Under the pieces are notes generated by a model. That model did no database searches. It saw only the letters and a program-made list of their open reading frames with translations, and was not told the origin of the DNA. This document shows positions 45,574-51,964 of a stretch of DNA of 51,964 bases, one piece after another. The position numbers and the translations under genes were made by a program. Numbering within the stretch: position 1 is the stretch's first letter; every line of letters begins with the position of its first letter. This DNA is from Arthrobacter cryoconiti (GTDB lineage: Bacteria; Actinomycetota; Actinomycetes; Actinomycetales; Micrococcaceae): NCBI RefSeq assembly GCF_020905375.1, contig NZ_JAJJBU010000008.1, positions 1 through 51,964 on the forward strand, given 5' to 3'.

Positions 45574-46212
45574 ATGGAAGATCCAATCGCTGAAGAATTA
45601 GTTGCCGCTGAGCGGATCTTTGGTGATCGGGTGAATCTAGCCAAACGTTATGTTGAACATCTGGCCACTTCTGGAATTGAACGTGGACTTATTGGACCCC
45701 GCGAAGTTCCCAGATTATGGAGTCGTCATGTTCTTAATTGCGCGGTAGTAGAAGAGTTGATCCCGGAAGGGGTCAGAGTCGCTGACGTAGGAAGCGGTGC
45801 GGGACTGCCTGGGCTTTGCCTGGCAATCGCGCGAGCGGATCTACACCTGACCCTGATAGAGCCTTTGGAACGCCGGGTGATCTGGCTAGAAGAAGTGGTC
45901 ATGGACCTTGGCCTGGAGAATGTGGAGATCATTCGTGCACGGGCTGAGGCTGTCATTGGCAAGGTGGAATGCAGTGTTGTGACGGCTCGTGCCGTGTCTG
46001 CGCTAAGTACCCTGGCTCCTTTGACGATACCGCTATTGGGTGGGCGCGGAGAGTTGCTGGCGATTAAGGGACGTAGTGCTGCTGAGGAGATTGTGAAAGC
46101 GGCGAAAATAATAAAGAAACTCGGCGGCGTGTCAACCGAGGTGTTGAATGCTGGTGTTACTGTCTTAGCTGAACCCACCACCGTGGTGCGCGTGAAAGTG
46201 GCACGTCGCTGA
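45574..46212 (+). CDS. rsmG: 16S rRNA (guanine527-N7)-methyltransferase
   Basis: A 212-aa AdoMet-dependent enzyme. It begins MEDPIAEELVAAERIFGDRV; the SAM-binding motif is VADVGSGAGLPGLCLAIARADL (about 67-88), followed by TLIEPLERRVIWLEEVV. It methylates G527 of 16S rRNA (E. coli numbering), and loss gives mild streptomycin resistance in other bacteria. The start is the ATG following CAAGGAG; the frame extends 11 codons upstream through the hairpin. Confidence 0.95.
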   Translation: MEDPIAEELVAAERIFGDRVNLAKRYVEHLATSGIERGLIGPREVPRLWSRHVLNCAVVEELIPEGVRVADVGSGAGLPGLCLAIARADLHLTLIEPLERRVIWLEEVVMDLGLENVEIIRARAEAVIGKVECSVVTARAVSALSTLAPLTIPLLGGRGELLAIKGRSAAEEIVKAAKIIKKLGGVSTEVLNAGVTVLAEPTTVVRVKVARR

Positions 46213-46286
46213 TCACCGGAGGAACACCGGGAAAACGGTAGGCTAGTGAGTGGCAATCACAGCCAGATGAAAGAGAGTGTGTTCGC

Positions 46287-47357
46287 GTGACCAGCAGCGA
46301 AGCAGCTTCGCAACGGATCCCACCGTTCATGTCATTAGGGTCGGCTCGATCCGATACGACAACACAGGGGATTGCTTTGGATCAACACGTCGTAAATCAA
46401 CCGAAATCAGTTGATCAAAAGCAGGATCCGAGTGTTTCACGTGAAACAGAATCATCTGGGTGGTCTGGCTTAGAGAATGACTTTGACGAAAGCAGTCCTA
46501 TCGCAAGTCAGCTTGCGAACGAGACCAAGCGCCGGGAGAAATTGTTGGGCAGGAGACTGCCCCGCCCAACGAAAACACGGATTCTCACGGTGGCGAACCA
46601 GAAGGGTGGCGTTGGTAAGACTACGACCACCGTTAATATCGCGGCTGCACTTGCCTCCGCTGGACTGCACGTGTTGGTTATCGACATTGACCCCCAAGGA
46701 AACGCCTCGACCGCTCTTGGCGTCCCGCATCACGCGGAAATAGACAGTATCTATGATGTTCTCATCAATGATTTTCCGATGTCCGACGTGATTCAGGAGT
46801 GCCCGGACATTGATCATCTCTACTGTGCGCCAGCAACGATTCACCTTGCAGGTGCTGAGATCGAGCTCGTCTCGCTGGTAGCACGTGAGCAGCGGTTGCG
46901 CCGAGCAATTGATGAATATGTGAAGTTTCGCCAGAGCAATGGAGAAGAGCGTCTGGACTTTATTTTCATTGACTGCCCTCCGAGCCTGGGACTGCTGACA
47001 GTCAACGCGTTCTGTGCGGCCAATGAGGTGATGATCCCAATTCAGTGCGAGTACTACGCCTTAGAAGGACTGAGTCAACTGCTGAAGAATATAGAAATGA
47101 TTCAGAAGCACCTCAACTCGGATTTGACGGTTTCGACCATTCTTTTGACCATGTACGACGGTCGGACAAATCTAGCAGCCCATGTAGCTGCAGACGTTCG
47201 TGAACATTTCCCCAAACAGGTCCTTCGTGCGCTGATTCCGCGCTCTGTGCGTATTTCTGAGGCTCCTAGTTATCAACAAACAGTTATGACTTATGATCCA
47301 TCGTCCACCGGTGCGTTGTCATATCTAGAGGCCGCTGCGGAACTTGCCGAACGTTAG
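46287..47357 (+). CDS. parA: Chromosome partition ATPase ParA (Soj)
   Basis: A 356-aa ATPase. The first 90 residues are a disordered, polar extension containing VSRET encoded by an in-gene parS site. The deviant Walker A is NQKGGVGKTTTTVNIA (about 107-122); VLVIDIDPQGNASTALG and FIFIDCPPSLGLLTVNA follow. It moves ParB-parS complexes and positions the origin. GTG start after GAAAGAGAG. It is upstream of parB. Confidence 0.96.
   Translation: MTSSEAASQRIPPFMSLGSARSDTTTQGIALDQHVVNQPKSVDQKQDPSVSRETESSGWSGLENDFDESSPIASQLANETKRREKLLGRRLPRPTKTRILTVANQKGGVGKTTTTVNIAAALASAGLHVLVIDIDPQGNASTALGVPHHAEIDSIYDVLINDFPMSDVIQECPDIDHLYCAPATIHLAGAEIELVSLVAREQRLRRAIDEYVKFRQSNGEERLDFIFIDCPPSLGLLTVNAFCAANEVMIPIQCEYYALEGLSQLLKNIEMIQKHLNSDLTVSTILLTMYDGRTNLAAHVAADVREHFPKQVLRALIPRSVRISEAPSYQQTVMTYDPSSTGALSYLEAAAELAER
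46433..46448. promoter_or_regulatory. parS site (exact) inside parA
   Basis: TGTTTCACGTGAAACA matches the consensus parS 16-mer exactly and is a perfect palindrome. It lies in the coding sequence of the N-terminal extension of ParA. Confidence 0.95.
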
Positions 47358-47456
47358 ACTGCAGGTAGAAGTACAAATCGTCGTGTGCGAGATTTTTGCA
47401 AAGAAGTTCATCAGGCCGATAGCTAGTGTTGGCTCACTTAATGGAGGGGTATATCA

Positions 47457-48470
47457 ATGACCGAAAAGCGTAGAGGCCTTGGCCGCGGTTTAGGTGCCTT
47501 GATTCCAAGCTCGTCAACTGATGAAGCGGGAGTGTCAGTGATGCCCACGCGCCCGGTGGATCTTTTTTTCCCGGAACCGCAGGGACGAAAAAGCCGATCT
47601 GCCGCGTCGGGAACATCCAAGCCAGCCATGGAAAGCACTCCAGACCTTGTGGAAGTTCCCGGCGCACGGTTTATGGAGCTGCCCGTTGGGGAGATCCATC
47701 CAAATCGAAAACAACCTAGGACCGTCTTTGACGAAGACGACATGGCGGAGTTGGTACATTCCGTCAAAGAAATCGGCGTTCTACAGCCCATTGTGGTTCG
47801 AAAGTCATCCGAGGAGGGTGATCAGCCGTATGAACTCGTTATGGGTGAACGACGTTGGCGAGCATCACAGGCTGCGGGACTTGAGACAATTCCCGTCATT
47901 GTTCGCGAGACGACAGACGACAACCTGCTCCGTGATGCGCTATTGGAGAATCTTCACCGTAGTCAGCTCAATCCTCTAGAGGAGGCTGCTGCATATCAGC
48001 AATTGCTTGAGGACTTCGGGACTACTCATGAACAGCTCGCGGACAAAATTGGTCGATCCCGTCCGCAGGTGTCGAATACCTTGCGGCTATTGAAGTTGCC
48101 TCCAGTGGTGCAACGGCGCGTGGCAGCAGGAGTGCTTTCTGCGGGCCACGCCAGGGCTTTACTGGCACTACCCGGACCAGATGCCATGGAACAGCTGGCC
48201 CAGAAGATTGTGGCGGAAGGTATGTCGGTACGGGCCACAGAGGAGGCTGTCCAGCTATATCAAGCGCCGGCCAATGCTCATAAGGCTCACTCGAGTAGAC
48301 CTAATCCAAGGCACGAGCGACTCGATTTTTTGGCGAGTTCCTTGTCCGATCGTCTAGATACAAATGTAAAGATTTCTCTGGGTGCCAGGAAAGGCAAAGT
48401 CAGTATTGAGTTTGCCTCGGTCGAGGACCTGAATCGGATCATGGATGTTCTAGACTCTCGCTCCAATTAG
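47457..48470 (+). CDS. parB: Chromosome partition protein ParB (Spo0J)
   Basis: A 337-aa protein. After a basic N-terminus (EKRRGLGRGLGALIP, the ParA-stimulating region) comes the ParB N-terminal CTPase domain, with IHPNRKQPRTVFDEDDMAELVHSVKEIGVLQPIVVR and GERRWRASQAAG, the CTP-binding arginine motif. A helix-turn-helix (ADKIGRSRPQVSNTLRLLKLPP) and a C-terminal dimer domain follow. It loads at parS and spreads as a clamp. ATG start after ATGGAGGGG, 99 nt downstream of parA. Confidence 0.96.
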   Translation: MTEKRRGLGRGLGALIPSSSTDEAGVSVMPTRPVDLFFPEPQGRKSRSAASGTSKPAMESTPDLVEVPGARFMELPVGEIHPNRKQPRTVFDEDDMAELVHSVKEIGVLQPIVVRKSSEEGDQPYELVMGERRWRASQAAGLETIPVIVRETTDDNLLRDALLENLHRSQLNPLEEAAAYQQLLEDFGTTHEQLADKIGRSRPQVSNTLRLLKLPPVVQRRVAAGVLSAGHARALLALPGPDAMEQLAQKIVAEGMSVRATEEAVQLYQAPANAHKAHSSRPNPRHERLDFLASSLSDRLDTNVKISLGARKGKVSIEFASVEDLNRIMDVLDSRSN

Positions 48471-48484
48471 TTCTACGACTTCGG

Positions 48485-48522
48485 ATGCACTGCCGTGTTT
48501 CACGTGAAACACGGCAGTGCAT
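48485..48522. promoter_or_regulatory. parS site at the centre of a 38-bp perfect palindrome
   Basis: The exact parS TGTTTCACGTGAAACA (48496-48511) is extended symmetrically on both sides by ATGCACTGCCG and its complement, giving 38 bp of perfect two-fold symmetry. It begins 15 bases after the parB stop and is followed by TTCTGTTTTTG. As RNA it would form a 19-bp hairpin with T-rich tail, so it may also terminate parB. Confidence 0.95.
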
Positions 48523-48825
48523 TTCTGTTTTTGATTCCCCAGGAACGATCCTTAGAAATAGTTCTTCGACTACGTGGGCCACTGTTGGGGGAGCAATTGG
48601 TGTTATGACATGGAAATTTGGCAGCCTATGTAGTGGCACCTTGTTTCACGTGAATCGGTTAGAGCACGAATCCTCCGAGCTACTCTTAGTTGTGGAAGAG
48701 TCCGGGGAGCATCAACCAGGAAAGACGATGGGTTCGGCGGTACGCCCCTTTCATATGCGCTGCGTGCCGAGTTGGAATCGGCGCTGAATATCGGTACTGA
48801 GTATTGGATGTATTGGGAACGCAAA
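48523..48825. other. Post-parB gap with a degenerate parS
   Basis: About 300 bases without a supported gene. A parS-like site TGTTTCACGTGAATCG (48642-48657) keeps thirteen consecutive consensus bases and differs in the last half. A protein-like frame (PLSYALRAELESALN) near 48745 has no start or family and may be a gene relic. Confidence 0.5.
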
Positions 48826-49507
48826 CTAACGCCGCTGGGGGACAGCGCGTGCCGGGGTGGGAGCTACTGGCGCCAACGGTTCTAACTCTGCCTGAATGGG
48901 ACCAATCTTTTCGCTCATGGAGTAGCTTCCGGTCTCGATCCAGATGGTGTCATGGATGATGCGGTCGATGATGGCGTCGGCGTGAACGCCGGAACCCACC
49001 CCTGGCGCGAGTCCTTCTGCTGCTACTGCGGGCAGCTTGCAATTGAGGTGGATTCGGAGCCGCGTTCCATGAGTTCCGGAAGCATGCGCAAGAAGTTGCA
49101 GCTGGGACGTTCGAGCAACCACTCATCTAAGACTAGCAACGTGTACGACGCATACTCTTCAAGAACTTAGAGGTAGCTTGTAGCTTGCCTTGAGCTTGGA
49201 CCCATTCTTCCTGGAGGTCGGGGATGCGCATGTACTAGGTACGGATCCTGTTTCGGCAGGCCTGTTTCGTAAAGGCTCATCCCAGGTACGACCTGCCGGC
49301 ACCTGTCATACCTTGGAAGACTAGGTTCTAATTCTGCTTGATGTAGGCGCAACTGCCAATGGGGGCGAGCGTGTTGAGGTTTAGTCCACGCTCTTGGAAA
49401 GTTGTTGCCGTACTAAGAGTTTCATCTTGGACCTCGACGGCTTGCAGCATGTCGTTGGCATTCACTTCACGTACTCTCTGTTTAGGCTCGATATCCAGTG
49501 AGCTCAT
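48826..49507 (-). pseudogene. istB relic (IS21 family ATPase), copy 1
   Basis: The - strand begins with ATG, MSSLDIEPKQRVREVNANDM, LQAVEVQDETLSTATTFQERGLN, then QN-stop-NLVFQGMTGAGRSYLG-stop, and later ADAIIDRIIHDTIWIETGSYSM. This is an IstB of the IS21 type. Internal stops, frameshifts and an internal deletion are present, and the Walker A lysine reads arginine (GAGRS). A stub of IstA lies directly upstream. It cannot function. Confidence 0.85.
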
Positions 49508-49640
49508 CGGGCACCTCCAGCGTCGCAGTCCGTGCCGCGCACGTAGCCACCTTCGTTGTGGATAGGCTCAGGCAGTGCGCCGCGGTATTTGTCCTGTCCG
49601 GTTTCAGCAGCGGGCGCAGATGGGCGTAGCGAGGGGTAGG
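49508..49640 (-). pseudogene. istA C-terminal stub (IS21 family transposase)
   Basis: Directly upstream of the istB relic the - strand reads QDKYRGALPEPIHNEGGYVRGTDCDAGGAR then stop, at the junction with the istB ATG. This resembles the very C-terminus of an IS21-type IstA, and the istA-istB overlap is preserved. The rest of istA is missing. Confidence 0.65.
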
Positions 49641-49749
49641 TATTTGGTGTTTTGAACACCACCAAATAGTGTGGTTCCGCACCACAATTCGTGCGAGAGA
49701 GTGCCAGGAGTGGTGCAGCTGGGAGCCCCTCGCACTTTACGTCAGGGAT

Positions 49750-50267
49750 TACTCGCTGGTCAGTGCAGTGTGTTCCTTATGTTGTTGGTGCCAGTCTGGA
49801 TCCAGGTCGTGTCTTGGGAGATGCGGTCCATGATTGCGTCGACTTGGTACCTAGGCCCAGGCGCTGGAGCCATTCCGTCTGCGAATACGGGATGGTGGAC
49901 ACAGTTGTCCTGTTGCCATGGCTTAGCGTTGCTTCATCAGTTCCTCTATTCAAGCAACTTGTTGCTCCGATGGAATGGTACCGCTGAGCACATATTAGTG
50001 AGTCAGGCGCAGCATGACTCCGGTGCACTCACTGGGCGACCTCCTGTATCCGAAGGGGCACTCTTGCGCGGCTATCCATGCTTCCTCGAGGTCGGGTACG
50101 AGGACGTCGTGGGCTCGGCTGCTGTGTTCGCAGGCAAGAGTGGCGATTTCACAACGCAGACAAGGTATCCCCGGGCCGGTGAATGCCTGTAAGGCAACGT
50201 TGGCCCGACGGGCGAAGAGGCAGTAGTGGCCGAGCTCGGATATCAGTCCATCAGGTGTCCAATGCAT
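49750..50267 (-). pseudogene. istB relic (IS21 family ATPase), copy 2
   Basis: A second degenerate IstB. In one frame GLISELGHYCLFARRANVALQAFTGPGIPCL, then LVPDLEEAWIAAQECP, align with the IstB segment around Walker A (normally FTGSGKSYLG) and PDLEEAW. Farther down in another frame comes VDAIMDRISQDTTWIQTGTNNI, the IstB C-terminus. The Walker A is destroyed and a stretch is deleted. It differs at many places from copy 1, so the two are old or separately acquired. Confidence 0.7.
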
Positions 50268-51023
50268 GGTGGAAGGGGTCTTTTAGGCAGCATTCGAGAA
50301 CACCAATTTTGGTGCTCGACTAAGCCAGTTGCCCTACCGGGCAATGCCCCTCACTAACATCACACCTGGCGCCTAGCGAAGCCAGCCTCACTAGTCTATT
50401 GGTGACGACTCTTCTTGAAGTCCGCCAGCAAATACCAAGTAACGGCGGCTGGGCGGAGGCGGCAGTTTAGTGCACTACGCCTGATGCAGCAGCGTGCATC
50501 CCTTTAGGGTCCAGCCGCGGGGCTAAAAGTGAACGTCGAAAGTGGGGGGTAATGGCTACGCGATCTTTTAGGGGAGCGGTAAGCACTCTTGGAGGCATTG
50601 TTCGCGCAATTGGTACCGGAGGCTAGCCAGTGTCGCGTGGCAGGGTTCATTGAACGTTTGAGGGCTTGTGATGCAGCCGGCAACTGGAGAACTGCAAGCG
50701 ACGACCGGCTTGCAGTGAACGGCGGGGTCCAGTTGGTGTTACGCGGCCTCGCGGGGTCTTACGTCTAGTGTCAGGGCCTGCGCAGTGACCAAGCGGGGTT
50801 ATGCGGCACTACCCACGATAACGAGGAACGGTAGCGATGCATTTCGTACTTGGGCGGTGCGGGGCTCCCTATGGTCGGCGTCGTCAGTGACCTCTTGGCT
50901 TCTGTCAGTATTCAAACAGAGCACTGTGTCGAAGTGAATGGTGCAAAGTCCACTCGTGCCGTACATGCGCGATGTGGCGAACCAGCAGATCCAGGCAACA
51001 TTGAGCGGCTGCCGCCGAGTGGG

Positions 51024-51039
51024 TGTTTCACGTGAAACC
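51024..51039. promoter_or_regulatory. parS site (15 of 16 bases)
   Basis: TGTTTCACGTGAAACC differs from consensus parS only at the last base. Confidence 0.85.
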
Positions 51040-51816
51040 AGACATACACCATCTCCATGGCGTAGTTTTCCACCGGGATGTTTGGAACATAACATTGACT
51101 CAATATTCCTTCTATGGACTCCTCCGTCTCTGCGAAGACATTCGACGCGCCGTACGCTCGTATCATCCGTCGCAGAATGGGGACGCTGAGGAAGCCGCTG
51201 CTGCATCCGTGCTGACGATTGAACGGAGAGACTGCATCATCGCTCTCCGGGTCTCTGGCCAATGTCGAAGGCCGGAGGAGGGAGCCCCTATTACCGTTCC
51301 CGGTGGGCATACTCAATAGTATCCAAGTAGCCGCTAAAGAGGGCTGGTTCGAATCTGGCCTGACTATAAGCTCAAGACTGCAGAAACGACCCAGATCAGA
51401 GTCGTGGGGTAGGGGACGGGATAGTGAAAGATCCAGGGTCCAGGACTGGGGTCCAGGGCTAGGACTCCAGATTTCGTGGCCCAAGCTGCAGAGTCGGGCT
51501 CGGATTGACCCGTCCATGAAAAGCTAACCACAGTGCTCCTTAGCGGCACTGAAGAACCGCGGGCCCTCAATGTGGGTGTCAGCTCTGGCGCCGGGTCCCG
51601 ACATCGCTGTCTGTTCTTACGAAGGAGATCTATGAATAAGAACGCGGCTTTTCTTAGACTGAGAGGATCACCGCACCGTCCCCATCTTTAGCTGCCACTA
51701 GCGAAAGCCTAAAAAATGGCTACTGGCTCCTCGACTGGCAGTGCCTGCCAAATTCTGGACAATCCACGATTCATGACTATCGTCAGGTAGTTCACGTATC
51801 GGTTGCAAAGGGGGTC

Positions 51817-51832
51817 AGTTTCACGTGAAACA
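51817..51832. promoter_or_regulatory. parS site (15 of 16 bases)
   Basis: AGTTTCACGTGAAACA differs from consensus parS only at the first base. Confidence 0.85.
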
Positions 51833-51964
51833 ATTACTTCTCAGATAAATCCGGAACTATTGTTCTCGGACACCATTACCGGGAAAAGCGTCGCACGAAA
51901 AGTGGACCTTACGATCAATCTGGGAGAAGCAGTTAAACAGTTGCGGGGCGGGCGTATTACGGCC

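Larger units (their letters stand above)
50268..51964. other. 1.7-kb stretch without a confident gene, with two parS sites
   Basis: I see no recognisable protein on either strand. A 201-aa - strand frame at 50912-51517 and a shorter + frame near 50583-50769 (LLEALFAQLVPEASQC) exist but have no family resemblance or ribosome binding site. A GGAGAT followed by ATG at 51632 opens a frame of only 19 residues. The two parS sites at 51024 and 51817 are the only firm features. Decayed DNA is likely. Confidence 0.5.

Noticed and set aside
50583-50769. Protein-like + frame LLEALFAQLVPEASQC
   Set aside because: Looks coding-like but is only 62 codons, has no convincing start or ribosome binding site and no recognised family; possibly a gene relic.
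50912-51517. 201-aa - strand frame in the decayed right end
   Set aside because: No domain or start signal is seen, and parS at 51024 lies inside it. Treated as unsupported.
51632-51691. 19-residue frame MNKNAAFLRLRG after GGAGAT
   Set aside because: Good start signal but too short and unconnected to any feature to call.

Overview
The window is the dnaA/gyrase/cell-division core locus of a high-GC Gram-positive chromosome. Gene content and order match Actinobacteria: FHA proteins, PstP, RodA, PbpA, PknA, PknB, trpG/pabA, sortase E, CrgA, rhomboid, cyclophilin, tRNA-Ala, tRNA-Ile, a DLW-39 protein, DUF3566, gyrA, gyrB, DciA, recF, gnd, dnaN, dnaA, rpmH, rnpA, yidD, yidC, jag, rsmG, parA, parB. 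The relatives suggested by individual proteins point to Micrococcaceae (Arthrobacter sensu lato); the genus is an inference. Compared with the Mycobacterium tuberculosis order the window is drawn in reverse.

Layout. 0.1-0.8 kb: a possible ssb-like relic and tRNA-Leu. 1.2-10.7 kb: a + strand cell-wall growth and Ser/Thr phosphorylation operon in which five consecutive gene junctions are 4-nt NTGA overlaps. 10.7-13.1 kb: trpG/pabA, a 56-aa membrane protein and class E sortase on the - strand, then crgA (+) and a tandem-repeat protein (-). 13.4-25.7 kb: an accessory island with a hydrolase, a membrane protein, an MDR oxidoreductase, GrpB, an FMN reductase, two FAD monooxygenases, three TetR regulators, an ABM monooxygenase, a YefM/YoeB toxin-antitoxin pair, an IS30 transposase relic and a truncated TnsA-like endonuclease. 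25.79-26.16 kb: a dense cluster of DnaA boxes away from dnaA. 26.2-31.4 kb: flavin reductase, rhomboid, cyclophilin, an APR-repeat membrane protein, an EamA exporter, two tRNAs flanking a 39-aa DLW-39 gene, and DUF3566. 31.4-42.4 kb: gyrA, gyrB, DciA, recF, gnd, dnaN and dnaA on the - strand. 42.9-48.5 kb: rpmH to parB on the + strand. 48.5-51.96 kb: a decayed stretch with two degenerate istB copies (IS21 family) and parS sites, without a confident gene.

How it works together. Gene direction diverges between dnaA and rpmH, as expected for an origin near dnaA. DnaA boxes occur in three places: the dnaN-dnaA gap (with an AT-rich stretch, the conventional oriC), the dnaA-rpmH gap (probably autoregulatory as well), and the unexpected 25.8-26.2 kb cluster, which by eye has the most boxes. 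Five exact or near-consensus parS sites lie between 46.4 and 51.8 kb, one inside parA and one at the centre of a 38-bp perfect palindrome just after parB. The left operon couples peptidoglycan elongation (RodA/PbpA, SrtE, CrgA) to PASTA kinases PknA/PknB, phosphatase PstP and FHA readers.

Limits: all calls come from reading the sequence. No database search, codon statistics or GC-skew calculation was run.
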